The position numbers and the translations under genes were made by a program. The notes beneath the pieces are model-generated. The model saw only the letters and a list, made by a program, of their open reading frames with translations. It was not told the origin of the DNA and made no database searches. A DNA stretch of 64,000 nucleotides from the NCBI GenBank assembly GCA_965202675.1, contig OZ241842.1, forward strand, positions 620,001 through 684,000, given 5' to 3'. How positions within the stretch are numbered: the stretch's first letter is position 1; each line of letters starts with the position of its first letter. This DNA is from CATQHD01 sp965202675. GTDB taxonomy: Bacteria; Actinomycetota; Acidimicrobiia; Spongiisociales; Spongiisociaceae. Below are positions 16,037 to 26,518 of the stretch, in pieces.

Positions 16037-17068
16037 TCTGATTTGGCGCTTCTTGTTTTTGATTAAACCGCCGAACTGGACGAACTCTTTGAAAAAATCT
16101 GAGCCGGTAGCAAGAACGAGAGAATGTATCTCTACTTCTCTGGAAGCCGGTATCTCACCGTAGACGACTAGGTAACGAGCATCACAGTGTCGCATCCTTG
16201 ATCCAATAGATCGAACAGAAGTCGTATCACTAGGAAGAACCAAACCCAAGTTAATCGTCGAAGAAGTTTGGAGCTTGACTTCAAGAACCTGGTTGACAAT
16301 GTCTGGCCATTGCCCGTAGTTGGCATACTCACCAATACCGAGCTCGTCGCTGACGCGTTGTTGAAGCAACTCACCGCGTATTCGGTCTTGTCCGGGGCCC
16401 GTCGCCTGGATCCGAGTCTCAACCAAGTTCGAGAGCCTATCAAAAACCTGGTCGATCGGCATCAAGGCACCGGGGACCGGCGGATCAGATGATCGAAAAT
16501 CCCATAAAGCGCCGCTCTGCAAGGGCATCGGCTGAAAGAAATTCGTGAAGATATCGGTATCGTTTGGGCTGACGAGCACGGAACCCGATCGACCAGGACA
16601 GCCATTCGCCTGATACTTTGAGGTCAGAACCCCGGTTCGGTCCCATTGTACCAAATGTTGGCCTAGCACGACGCGAACACTCCGAACGATGCCGTCAGAG
16701 CCCGGCCTGATCAGTACGTATCGCCGCTCTGGCGACAATTCCTCATTCCAGATTTGAAGATTGTTGTCTTGTTGAACATAGACATCAAGATCCTGGCCCG
16801 GAAATCGGGGTTTGGTCCTTTTGAAAGACACAGGACGACTATAGCCGAGCGCCTCCGCCACCATCTGCTTTGCCAGCTTCGATCGAGTCCTGATAGGCCC
16901 GCCGATTTTCTGTCCGCGCAAGACATGATCTAGATAGGACTCGAGTTCCTCACCAGGATAGAACAAGCCCGTTTCTACACTATGGACATCGGTGTAGATA
17001 TCGATACCGAGGCCGCGAATCGAGTTCGCCCGTTTGGAGGCGCTTTGGACCAGGCAGTCAGAGGACAT
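16016..17068 (-). CDS. Putative type II restriction endonuclease, PD-(D/E)XK type
   Basis: 350 residues from ATG 17066-17068. No named family is recognised. A PD-X(n)-EXK-type core is visible at residues 255-265: W-PD-IVNQVL-EVK-LQ (Asp256, Glu263, Lys265). Its position immediately beside, and overlapping, an adenine methyltransferase, with the same low-GC codon use, supports a cognate restriction enzyme. A DISARM/BREX-type role is unlikely because no other genes of those systems are present. The recognition sequence cannot be inferred. The alternative TTG one codon earlier is less likely. No controller (C) protein gene was seen. Confidence 0.7.
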   Translation of the reverse strand: MSSDCLVQSASKRANSIRGLGIDIYTDVHSVETGLFYPGEELESYLDHVLRGQKIGGPIRTRSKLAKQMVAEALGYSRPVSFKRTKPRFPGQDLDVYVQQDNNLQIWNEELSPERRYVLIRPGSDGIVRSVRVVLGQHLVQWDRTGVLTSKYQANGCPGRSGSVLVSPNDTDIFTNFFQPMPLQSGALWDFRSSDPPVPGALMPIDQVFDRLSNLVETRIQATGPGQDRIRGELLQQRVSDELGIGEYANYGQWPDIVNQVLEVKLQTSSTINLGLVLPSDTTSVRSIGSRMRHCDARYLVVYGEIPASREVEIHSLVLATGSDFFKEFVQFGGLIKNKKRQIRLPSDLF

Positions 17069-17116
17069 CAACCGCGGCGCTATCGTAATATATCGACATC
17101 TCGAGCTGTTGCTCCT

Positions 17117-18037
17117 TCATAAATCCGCCTCGTCGAGCAGACGGCGGGATCGGGCCATGTCCTTTTTCAGACGGGCGGGGTCGTCCAGGGAGGGGTCCTC
17201 GCGCAGGCGGTCGGTGAACATCATCCATATGTCGCGCCCCGCGAGGTCATAGGTCACGTCCGGCAGGTAGAGCTCTACGGCGGCGCCGATGCTACATACC
17301 CCCGCATGAGGCTTCTGATCTTTTTCCGGACCGGCCCACACCGTGTATGCGCCGGGGGCGGGTACAGCCAGCGACCGGTCGATTTCCAATTCCACCGTGT
17401 GCGAAGCGGACCGGGGAGCCCCCCGCCCGGCCTCGGGAACCCTGGCCTCGGGAACCCTGGCCGGCAACCCGTGGTAGCGGCCCAGCAGGTCGGCCGCCCC
17501 CGAGACGTCACCCTCCGCAATGAGGCGGCGGATCTTCGACGACGAGATCGGACCGTTCTCCGCCGGAAACAGTCCGACGCTCACCACCCAGAAATCACGG
17601 CCCTCCATCTGCATCAGGGTATTGACATCCCCGGACCGGCCGGCGCCGAAACGGAACCCTGCGCCCATCACCACCGCTTTGGCGTCGAAGGCGCCCACCA
17701 ACACCCGGCGGACGAACATTTCGGGCGGCCAATCGCGGATCAGGTCGAAGGGAAGCACCCCCACCCGGTCGACGCCCAGCCACCCGAGAAACTCGATGCG
17801 GTGTTCGAGCGTGGTGAGCATCCTCGGGGCCTGCTCGGGGGTGACCACCGAACGCGGATGGACGTCGAAGGTAACCACCGCCCTCTCGATGCCCTCGAAG
17901 GCCTCGACTCGTTGATACATTACCGTCAGCAGAGCTTTGTGGCCCTCGTGCACCCCGTCGAACACCCCGACCGTTACCATGGACCCCCGCTTCGGCGGCG
18001 GCCCCCAGCCGCGGGGGTCGCCGGTCCACACCTTCAT
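17117..18037 (-). CDS. ribF: RibF-like FAD synthetase with a divergent riboflavin-kinase half
   Basis: 306 residues. The N-terminal adenylyltransferase domain is intact: GVFDGVHEGH at 24-33 and ISSSKIRRLIAEGDV near 165-179. It converts FMN to FAD. The C-terminal kinase half is odd: the region that should hold G-x-x-x-G-F-P-T-A-N instead reads RSASHTVELEIDRSLAVPAP, so the ATP/Mg-binding PTAN motif is missing, though later parts (GAYTVW, VELYLPDV, RRLLDEADL) align with the fold. A perfect 15-bp tandem duplication (RVPEA twice) lies just before it. It is last in the translation operon, after truB. Confidence 0.85.
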   Translation of the reverse strand: MKVWTGDPRGWGPPPKRGSMVTVGVFDGVHEGHKALLTVMYQRVEAFEGIERAVVTFDVHPRSVVTPEQAPRMLTTLEHRIEFLGWLGVDRVGVLPFDLIRDWPPEMFVRRVLVGAFDAKAVVMGAGFRFGAGRSGDVNTLMQMEGRDFWVVSVGLFPAENGPISSSKIRRLIAEGDVSGAADLLGRYHGLPARVPEARVPEAGRGAPRSASHTVELEIDRSLAVPAPGAYTVWAGPEKDQKPHAGVCSIGAAVELYLPDVTYDLAGRDIWMMFTDRLREDPSLDDPARLKKDMARSRRLLDEADL

Positions 18038-18047
18038 GGAGAGATCC

Positions 18048-18971
18048 TCATCCCAGCACCACCTCCGGCGCCAGATCGCCGCCCTCCAACCGGTAGACCG
18101 CCCACAGACGGTCATCGGTCATCACCCGCACATAGGCCCCCTCGCCGCCTCTGATCTTCCCCGCCCGCTCCTCGGGAAGCGGAATCCGCCGCCCCGCCCG
18201 CACCATCGCCGCCTGCTCCTCGTCCACCTCCACCCGGCTCAGATGCCGCAACCCCTCTCCCGGGGGCACTATCACACTGAAAATGGCCTCCGAACCCCGG
18301 CGCATATCGAGATCCTTTATATACTCCAGGGCGTCGATATCATACGCATCGTCTGCGCTCATATGCCCGTTGGCCTCCCTCCGCAGGTAGACGAGATGCG
18401 CCCGCCCGCCCAGCGCCCGGGCGATGTCGTCGGCCAGCACCCGCACATATGTCCCCCGCCCGCATGTCACCAGAATGCAGGCGATGGGGTACGGGCCCGG
18501 CTCGAACTCCATAAGCTGGAGATCGTAGACCTGCACCTGCCGGGCCGGACGTTCCACCTCCCGCCCCTTCCGGGCGAGTTCGTACAGCCGTCTGCCCCCC
18601 ACCTTGACCGCCGACGCCATGGGCGGCGTCTGCGTGATCGACCCGCAGAACCAGGGCAGCATCCCCGCCAGGTCCTCGGCGTCTATATTCATGGGCCGGC
18701 GTTCCAGCACCTTCCCGTCGGCGTCCAGTGTGTCGGTGGCCACCCCGAACTTGACCTCCGCCTCGTATGCCTTGGGCAGGTCGGTCAGGAAGCGCAGCAG
18801 CCTGGTGGCCCTGCCGATTCCCAGTATCAGCAGGCCGGTGGCCATGGGGTCGAGGGTTCCGGCGTGTCCGATCTTCTTGATGCCGAACAGGCGGCGCGCC
18901 TTGGCCACCACGTCGTGGGAAGTCCAGCCCTCGGGCTTGTCGACCAGCACGAATCCTGATTCGACCGTCAC
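18048..18971 (-). CDS. truB: tRNA pseudouridine-55 synthase
   Basis: 307 residues. It makes pseudouridine 55 in the T-loop of tRNAs. Hallmarks are FVLVDKPEGWTSHDVV, GHAGTLDPMATGLL with catalytic Asp41, and the RNA-binding region CGRGTYVRVLADDIARALG. A C-terminal PUA-like part ends in MTDDRLWAVYRLEGGDLAPEVVLG. The start is the GTG at 18969-18971, which overlaps the upstream nrnA stop as GTGA. Frames extending upstream in this phase read through nrnA and are not real. Confidence 0.96.
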   Translation of the reverse strand: MTVESGFVLVDKPEGWTSHDVVAKARRLFGIKKIGHAGTLDPMATGLLILGIGRATRLLRFLTDLPKAYEAEVKFGVATDTLDADGKVLERRPMNIDAEDLAGMLPWFCGSITQTPPMASAVKVGGRRLYELARKGREVERPARQVQVYDLQLMEFEPGPYPIACILVTCGRGTYVRVLADDIARALGGRAHLVYLRREANGHMSADDAYDIDALEYIKDLDMRRGSEAIFSVIVPPGEGLRHLSRVEVDEEQAAMVRAGRRIPLPEERAGKIRGGEGAYVRVMTDDRLWAVYRLEGGDLAPEVVLG

Positions 18972-19987
18972 TCCGCCGCCGGTTCCGGCAGGCGCCTCCG
19001 CACGGCCTCGACCGCCTCCGCCAGAGTGCCTTCCACCTCGCAGCCCGAAGCCCGGCGATGCCCTCCGCCGCCCAGCTCCTCGGCAACGGCCGCCACGTCC
19101 ACCCACCAGCGGGAGCGCAGGCTCAGCTTCCATTTCCCTCCGTCCGGCTGCTCCTTGGCCAGCAACGCCACCTCTGCCTCCCTGGCCGTCCGCACCGCGT
19201 CGATGAGGCCGTCGGCGTCTTCGATCCCGATGTTTCCGCTCCGCAGGTCCTCCTGGGTTACGAACGACCACACCAGGGAGCGCTCCGGTTCCAGCACCGC
19301 CCGGGACAGCACCGACCCCGCCACTCCCAGATACCCGAACGGCGCGGACTCGAACACCTCGACGCCGATGATATCCGGGCGGGCGCCGGCCTCCACCAGC
19401 TCGGCCGCCGCCCGGAAGGCCTCCGGGTTGGTGCTGGAATACTGGAATCGGCCGGTGTCGGTAACCAGGCCCAGCAACAGGGCCGCAGCCGCCTCGGGGG
19501 GGAGCTTCCATCCCAGCGTCCGGATCAGCCGGAAGCACAGCAGGGCGGCGGCGGGGGCGTCCGGATCCAGCACCTGAACGTCCCCGAAGCCCGGGCCGGA
19601 GATGTGATGATCCACCATCACCACCGACCCCGCTCCGGCCAGCACCTCTTGCATCTCTTCGCCCAGCCGATCCGGGTCGTTGACGTCGAAGGCCGCCAGG
19701 ACATCCGGGCGGCCTGCCTCGCCCGGGTCCCGCAGGGGTGAGGTGTCGAGGAAGGCGAAATGGCCGGGCAGGACGAAGCCTCCTCCGAAACAGGAGTCGG
19801 CCTGCCGCCCCTCGGCCCGGGCGGCCAGCGCCAGACCCAGCGCCGCCCCCAGCGCATCCCCGTCGGGCTTGATGTGCCCGGTGGTGGTCAGTGTTCGGGC
19901 CCCTTCGATAACCTCGGCGGCGGCCTCGAGGCTGCGGCGGGTCCCCGCCGCCGCGCCGCCGGCCGATGCCCCGGCTTCCCCGGTCAT
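18968..19987 (-). CDS. nrnA: DHH-DHHA1 phosphoesterase, nanoRNase/pAp phosphatase type
   Basis: 339 residues of the NrnA type, which degrade very short RNA and pAp. The DHH domain carries HIKPDGDALG near residue 38 (Lys instead of the usual Asn), AAFDVNDPDR (standing where families often have D-x-x-D/D-x-S) and VDHHISGPGF. The DHHA1 domain ends with EELGGGGHRRASGCEVEG. It overlaps rbfA upstream (ATGA) and truB downstream (GTGA). The order rbfA-nrnA-truB-ribF is common in Gram-positive bacteria. Confidence 0.93.
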   Translation of the reverse strand: MTGEAGASAGGAAAGTRRSLEAAAEVIEGARTLTTTGHIKPDGDALGAALGLALAARAEGRQADSCFGGGFVLPGHFAFLDTSPLRDPGEAGRPDVLAAFDVNDPDRLGEEMQEVLAGAGSVVMVDHHISGPGFGDVQVLDPDAPAAALLCFRLIRTLGWKLPPEAAAALLLGLVTDTGRFQYSSTNPEAFRAAAELVEAGARPDIIGVEVFESAPFGYLGVAGSVLSRAVLEPERSLVWSFVTQEDLRSGNIGIEDADGLIDAVRTAREAEVALLAKEQPDGGKWKLSLRSRWWVDVAAVAEELGGGGHRRASGCEVEGTLAEAVEAVRRRLPEPAAE

Positions 19988-20340
19988 GCCGACTCCCCCG
20001 CTTTCTCCTTCATCCCCTTGAGTATTTCATCGATCCGCCGGGCGTGGGCGGCGGCCGGATCGGGCCGGAAGGTCAACTTGGGCAGGTACTTGAGCCGCAC
20101 CTGTTCCCCCACCGCCGCCCGCACCCGGGCGGCGGCCGAGGCCAACGCCTCGGCCGTGGCGGATTCGATCTGCTCGTCCCCCAGCACCGTGTAATAGACG
20201 GAAGCGTTGCGGAGATCGGGCGAGGTAGACACGCCGGTCACGGTCAGGAAACCCAGCCTGGGGTCCTTCAGGTTCCGGCACTCCTCGGCGATGATCTCCC
20301 GGAGCAGCTCGTTGACCCGCCGGATGCGCCGCCCGCTCAC
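19984..20340 (-). CDS. rbfA: Ribosome-binding factor A
   Basis: 118 residues. It helps mature the 30S subunit. The KH-like fold is seen in RRIRRVNELLREIIAEECRNLKDPR, LTVTGVSTSPDLRNASVYYTVLG and the C-terminal KLTFRPDPAAAHARRIDEIL. The start is GTG 20338-20340. Its stop overlaps the nrnA start. Confidence 0.96.
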   Translation of the reverse strand: MSGRRIRRVNELLREIIAEECRNLKDPRLGFLTVTGVSTSPDLRNASVYYTVLGDEQIESATAEALASAAARVRAAVGEQVRLKYLPKLTFRPDPAAAHARRIDEILKGMKEKAGESA

Positions 20341-20350
20341 CGGCCCCGCC

Positions 20351-20653
20351 TCACTCCGGATCCTCCAGATACGAAACCCCCACAGACAGCACCTCCACCT
20401 CCTCCCACCGCTCCAGAAAACGGCGCACCGAATGGACGGCCATCTCCAGCTGGGAGGCGTGGGGGGAAACGATCCCCACCCCCACCGCCGCCCGCTGCCA
20501 CAGATCCTGGTAATCCACTTCGGAGACGGCCACCGGAAAGGCCTGCCGCAGGGCCGAGGACAGGCGGGTGATCCGCCGCCGTTTGGACTTCAGGGAATGG
20601 ACATCCCTCAGCCGGAGGTCGATGCGCAGCGCCGCCGCATGCAAGGACGCCAC
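20351..20653 (-). CDS. DUF503 family protein
   Basis: 100 residues from GTG: DLRLRDVHSLKSKRRRITRL and FPVAVSEVDYQDLWQRAAVGV are the DUF503 hallmarks, followed by VEVLSVGVSYLED. The family is a small ferredoxin-like fold of unknown role, almost always encoded between infB and rbfA, as here. It lies ten bases upstream of rbfA. Confidence 0.93.
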   Translation of the reverse strand: MASLHAAALRIDLRLRDVHSLKSKRRRITRLSSALRQAFPVAVSEVDYQDLWQRAAVGVGIVSPHASQLEMAVHSVRRFLERWEEVEVLSVGVSYLEDPE

Positions 20654-20716
20654 CGGATCACCGTGCGGTTCCCGCCAGAACAGGAACCGGCGCCGAAGCC
20701 GAAACAGCCGGGGAGG

Positions 20717-22744
20717 TCATCGGGCGGCCACCTCATCGACCCGGTAGGTCTCGATCACGTCCCCGATCTCTATGTCGCGGAACCGGTCCAGACCCACGCC
20801 GCATTCGTACCCCGCCGCCACCTCGTCCACATCTTCCTTGTACCGCCGCAGCGAGGCCACCCGCCCCTCGTAGACCACGATGCCGCTCCGCAGCAGCCGG
20901 GCTCTGGCGTCGCGGGGGATGGACCCCTCCACCACGTAGCATCCGGCCGCCGAGCCCAGACTCGGGACCCGGAAGACCGCCCGCACCTCGGCGGCGCCCA
21001 GCACCCTTTCCTCCCGCACCGGCGCCAAGCGGCCCACCAGCATCTGCTCGATCTCGTCCAGCAGCTCGTAGATGACCGAATAGGTCCTGACCTCGACCCC
21101 GGTCGACCGTACCGCCCGGCGGGCCTTGGGGTCGGGGCGGGAGTTGAAACCGACCACCAGCGAGTCGGTGGAGCGGGCCAGGGTGACATCGTTCTCGGTG
21201 ATGCCGCCCACCGCGGCGTGGACCACGGTCACCCCTCCGCCTTCCCGGACGATCTTGGCGACCGCTTCCCGGATCGCCCCCACGGATCCGTCTGTGTCGG
21301 CCTTGATGATCAGGCGCAGCTCGGCCTGCTCCTTGGACCGCAGCCTCTCCAGCAGCTGCCCCAGCCGCTCCCGGGCGGTGGGCACCACCAGGTGCTTCGC
21401 CCGGAGCTCGCTCTCCCGCTCGGCGGCCATGGTTCGGGCGGTGCGGTCGTTCTTCACCGCCTCCATGAGGTCCCCGGCGGTGGGAACCGCCGACCAGCCC
21501 GACACCAGCACCGGAGTGGACGGCCCCGCCGAAGCGATCTTGAACCCGTTGTGGTCGGTCATCGACCTCACCCGCCCGCTCGCCGTCCCGGCCACCAGGC
21601 AGTCCCCCCGCCTCAGGGTGCCCCGCTGAACGATCACGGTGGCCACGGGACCCAGCCCCTGGTCGAGGCGGCTCTCGATGATCACCCCGGAGGCAGCGGC
21701 CCCGGGGTTGGCCTTGAACTCGGATATCTGCGCCACCAGGTCGATCATCGACAGCAGGTGGTCGATCCCGTCCCCCTCGGCGGCGGACAGCTCCACCGAG
21801 ATCACCTCACCCCCCAGCTCCTCGGTTATCACCCCGTATTCGGTCAGCATGGCCCGCGCCCTGACCGGATCGGCGTTCTCGAGGTCCATCTTGTTGATGG
21901 CCACGATCATCTCCACCCCGGCCGCCTGGGCGTGGCTGATCGCCTCCGCCGTCTGCGGCATCACCCCGTCGTCGGCGGCCACCACCAGCACCACGATGTC
22001 GGTCACCTCCGTCCCCCGCGCCCTCATGGCGGTGAAGGCGGCGTGGCCGGGCGTGTCGATGAAGGTCAGGGAACGGCCCTCCACCGCCGCCTGGTAGGCC
22101 CCGATGTGCTGGGTGATGCCGCCCGCCTCCCCCGCCGCCACATCGGTCCGGCGGATGGCGTCCAGCAGGGTGGTCTTGCCGTGGTCCACGTGGCCCATGA
22201 CGGTTATCACCGGCGGGCGGTCCACCAGGGCGGCCGGGTCGTCGTCGAATACCCGCTTGGGCCTCACCAGCGTCGCGGGGGGGTCTTCCTCTTCTAGGTC
22301 TTCGATCTCCACCAGGAAGCCGAACTGCTCGGCCAACGGCTCGATCGCCTCCCGGGGGACCGGGGCGGCGGCGGCGGCCATGAAGCCCATGGAAAGCAAC
22401 GCCTTGATCAGCTCCACCACCGGACGGCGCATGGCCCTGGCCATCTCCAGCACCGACAGCCCCGGTGACACGACGATGAGGTCGATCTCGTCTTCTTCGG
22501 GCTCCAGCTCGTACACGGCCTGCGTTTCTTCGGGGGGTTCGGGCTCCGGTTCGGGCTCCGGCTCTTCGGGCGCCTCGGCCTCCCGGTCGGCGATGAGCAT
22601 GGAGCGCAGGGCTTCGGCGTCGCCGGGGTCGAGGCCCGACGAGGCGGTGGTTACCTGCAGGCCCAGGTCGCGGGCGATGGTCAGCACCTCGCGGGAGGCA
22701 AGCCCCAGCTCCTTGGCCAGCTCGTGGATCCGCTTGGTCGCCAT
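20717..22744 (-). CDS. infB: Translation initiation factor IF-2
   Basis: 675 residues. GTPase that brings initiator tRNA to the ribosome. An IF2_N helix (KRIHELAKELGLASREVLTI) is followed by a Glu/Pro-rich linker (residues ~57-85), a second IF2_N-like segment (GLSVLEMARAMRRPVVELIK), and the G domain with VMGHVDHGKTTLLDAIR, DTPGHAAFTAMRARG and AINKMDL. The C-terminal domains follow. It is shorter than many actinobacterial IF-2 proteins because the N-terminal low-complexity region is brief. The ATG follows the nusA stop with no gap and no ylxR gene between them. Confidence 0.97.
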   Translation of the reverse strand: MATKRIHELAKELGLASREVLTIARDLGLQVTTASSGLDPGDAEALRSMLIADREAEAPEEPEPEPEPEPPEETQAVYELEPEEDEIDLIVVSPGLSVLEMARAMRRPVVELIKALLSMGFMAAAAAPVPREAIEPLAEQFGFLVEIEDLEEEDPPATLVRPKRVFDDDPAALVDRPPVITVMGHVDHGKTTLLDAIRRTDVAAGEAGGITQHIGAYQAAVEGRSLTFIDTPGHAAFTAMRARGTEVTDIVVLVVAADDGVMPQTAEAISHAQAAGVEMIVAINKMDLENADPVRARAMLTEYGVITEELGGEVISVELSAAEGDGIDHLLSMIDLVAQISEFKANPGAAASGVIIESRLDQGLGPVATVIVQRGTLRRGDCLVAGTASGRVRSMTDHNGFKIASAGPSTPVLVSGWSAVPTAGDLMEAVKNDRTARTMAAERESELRAKHLVVPTARERLGQLLERLRSKEQAELRLIIKADTDGSVGAIREAVAKIVREGGGVTVVHAAVGGITENDVTLARSTDSLVVGFNSRPDPKARRAVRSTGVEVRTYSVIYELLDEIEQMLVGRLAPVREERVLGAAEVRAVFRVPSLGSAAGCYVVEGSIPRDARARLLRSGIVVYEGRVASLRRYKEDVDEVAAGYECGVGLDRFRDIEIGDVIETYRVDEVAAR

Positions 22745-23791
22745 CTAGGAGACAGCCCCTCCCGTCCTCGTCTGCCGGCCGGCCTCGGCGGGGGCCGGGG
22801 CGGCGCCGCTCCGGGACCGCCGCCCCTGGGAGTCGCTGCGTATATCAATGCTGTATCCGGTGAGGCGGGCCGCCAGCCGGGCGTTCTGGCCTTCCCGGCC
22901 TATCGCCAGAGACAGCTGGTGCTCGCTCACCACGGCGACCGCCGACTTCTCTTCTTCGTCGACGTGGACTTCCCGCACCTTGGCCGGGCCGAGCGCCTCG
23001 GCGATGAACTGGGAGGGTTCGTCCCTCCATTGCACCACGTCCACCTTCTCGCCCCTCAGCTCGTTCACCACCTGCCGCACCCTGGATCCCCGCCCCCCCA
23101 CGCAGGCGCCCTTCGGGTCGACGTTGGGGGCGTTGGACACCACCGCGATCTTGGTGCGGTGCCCCGCCTCCCGGGCGATCGACCGGATCTCCACCGTGCC
23201 GTCCAGCAGCTCCGGCACCTCGAGGTCGAGCAGGCGGCGGACGAAGTCGGGGTGGGAGCGCGAAACCACGATCTGGGGGCCCTTGGTCTCCCGGCGCACC
23301 TCGATGATCAACGCCTTGCATCGGGCGTTGCGCTCCAGGCGCTCGTAGGGGATGCGCTCGGAACCGGGCATGATCGCCTCGGCGTTGCCCAGGTCGAGGA
23401 TCGTATAGCGGTGGTCGTGCTGCTGGACGATCCCCGTAACGAGATCCCCGTCCCGCCCCTCGTAGACGTCGAAGACCTGCTCCCGCTTGGCCTCCCGCAG
23501 CCGCTGGGCGATCACCTGTTTGGCGGTGGTGGCGGCGATGCGCCCGAAGTCGCTGGGCGTGTCCTCCCACTCCCGCACCACGTTGCCGTCCTCGTCCAGC
23601 TCCTGGGCGTAGACGATGATTTCGCCCCCGTTGGGATCAATCGTCACCCGCGCTTCCTCGGCGGCGCCCCGACTGCGTTTGTAGGCCGATACCAAGGCGT
23701 TGGCCAGCGCATCCAGGATCGTATCGACGGGAATGCCCCGCTCCTGCTCGAGCAATTCCAGGGCTTCCATTACCTGATAGTCCATCTTCAT
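22745..23791 (-). CDS. nusA: Transcription termination/antitermination factor NusA
   Basis: 348 residues, the short actinobacterial type without C-terminal acidic repeats. The N-terminal RNA polymerase-binding domain (MEALELLEQERGIPVDTILDAL) is followed by an S1 domain (GDLVTGIVQQHDHRYTILDLG) and two KH domains (PKGACVGGRGSRVRQVVNEL and AIGREGQNARLAARLTGY). The ATG at 23789-23791 (MKMDYQ) could also be the second methionine, which fits the family equally well. The tail is Gly/Ala/Arg-rich and ends directly at infB. Confidence 0.96.
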   Translation of the reverse strand: MKMDYQVMEALELLEQERGIPVDTILDALANALVSAYKRSRGAAEEARVTIDPNGGEIIVYAQELDEDGNVVREWEDTPSDFGRIAATTAKQVIAQRLREAKREQVFDVYEGRDGDLVTGIVQQHDHRYTILDLGNAEAIMPGSERIPYERLERNARCKALIIEVRRETKGPQIVVSRSHPDFVRRLLDLEVPELLDGTVEIRSIAREAGHRTKIAVVSNAPNVDPKGACVGGRGSRVRQVVNELRGEKVDVVQWRDEPSQFIAEALGPAKVREVHVDEEEKSAVAVVSEHQLSLAIGREGQNARLAARLTGYSIDIRSDSQGRRSRSGAAPAPAEAGRQTRTGGAVS

Positions 23792-23797
23792 GTGCTT

Positions 23798-24280
23798 TTA
23801 CCCCGACTTCCTGGTTGATTTCGGCACCTTCGTCCACTCGAATCTGGTCTGCGCCGAACGCACCTGCCCGAAAGGGATTCTCCGTTCGATGCCGTCCACC
23901 CGCAAGACGAAATCTTCTGCACCCACCGCCTCCATCACCCCGTGATGGTATCGCGAACCGGCCACCTCCACGCTGGTCCTGACGGTTACGTCCCTCCCGA
24001 TCGACTTCGTGTAATGGAGGGGCCGGCGGAGCTTGCGCTCCAGGCCGGGCGAGGTCACCTCGAGGGAATAGGGGCCTTCGAAAGGATCCTCCTCGTCCAG
24101 CAGACGGGAGATGCCCCGCGAGGCGGCGGCCAGCCGGTCCACGCCTACCCCGCCTTCCCGGTCGATGGTTATGCGCAGGATCCGACGCCCGCTTCCGGCC
24201 ACTTCCAGGTCGTCCAGCTCCAGGCCCCGGCCGGCCAGATAGCCCTCGCACAGCTCCCAGAGCCGCTCATCGACCGGCAC
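23798..24280 (-). CDS. rimP: Ribosome maturation factor RimP
   Basis: 160 residues. It assists 30S assembly. RILRITIDREGGVGVDRLAAASRGIS and YSLEVTSPGLERKLRRPLHY are the family signatures, and the end matches the Sm-like C-terminal domain. The start is GTG 24278-24280: GGAGG lies five bases upstream. The frame stays open to 24415, but that part would read through the terminator at 24374-24397. First gene of the rimP-to-ribF operon. Confidence 0.94.
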   Translation of the reverse strand: MPVDERLWELCEGYLAGRGLELDDLEVAGSGRRILRITIDREGGVGVDRLAAASRGISRLLDEEDPFEGPYSLEVTSPGLERKLRRPLHYTKSIGRDVTVRTSVEVAGSRYHHGVMEAVGAEDFVLRVDGIERRIPFGQVRSAQTRFEWTKVPKSTRKSG

Positions 24281-24373
24281 GGCGCCCTCCGTCCGGCCCC
24301 GCCCCGGATCCGGTGCGGTCGGGGACGCGGCAACCGGGCGCGCGAGCGGGGCGGGCCAACCGGTGTCGGCCAT

Positions 24374-24397
24374 AAAAAAAGCGGGCTGGCCGCCCAC
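24374..24397 (-). terminator. Rho-independent terminator between proS and rimP
   Basis: On the minus strand GTGGGCGGCCAGCCCGC is followed by seven T residues. The short GGGC/GCCC stem plus T-run is a good intrinsic terminator for proS transcripts. It implies that rimP has its own promoter in 24281-24373, which I could not pinpoint. Confidence 0.7.
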
Positions 24398-24517
24398 TTT
24401 GCTGCACAAAGTCACGTCCCTTCGGGTTTCTGCGGCCAGTATAGGCGCGGCGGAAGCCCAAACCTGCGTAGGCGCCGCCCCCGAAAGCCGCTGCGAATGG
24501 GCGGCCGCTCCGTCCGA

Positions 24518-26233
<1,716 letters not shown>

Positions 26234-26250
26234 CCGGACTCCTTTAGTGA

Positions 26251-26270
26251 CAGTTGTTTGTATTCAACTG
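26251..26270. promoter_or_regulatory. Dyad in the proS promoter region
   Basis: CAGTTG-8 bases-CAACTG is a perfect six-base inverted repeat. On the minus strand its loop holds ATACAAA, a plausible -10 box for proS, about 20 bases upstream of the GTG start. It could be an operator or a small hairpin in the leader. No regulator is known. The rest of 26271-26518 holds no gene. Confidence 0.3.
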
Positions 26271-26518
26271 GATCCAGGATAGAGGATGCGGCGGCCGCCG
26301 ATATGCCGATGCCCTCTGCCCTTCGCCGCTCCCGGCCTATCGCCGAAGAGAACGCCTGGGGAAGGTGATGCTTCGTCTTGGACGCAGCGGGACAGCCTAT
26401 GAGTCAACGTCGGTCAAGACCGGCTTCTTTGTGTCTCCCCGGAGTGGAAAACCCTGTTCATGCCGGGTTTCTCTCCGACGGCCGGAAGGGCGGCGGCCCC
26501 ATACGGACGAAGTCGGAT

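Noticed and set aside
14357..17068. Part of a BREX or DISARM defence island
   Set aside because: No helicase, PglZ, BrxC or phospholipase genes flank the methyltransferase; a methyltransferase and a nuclease alone fit a plain type II system.
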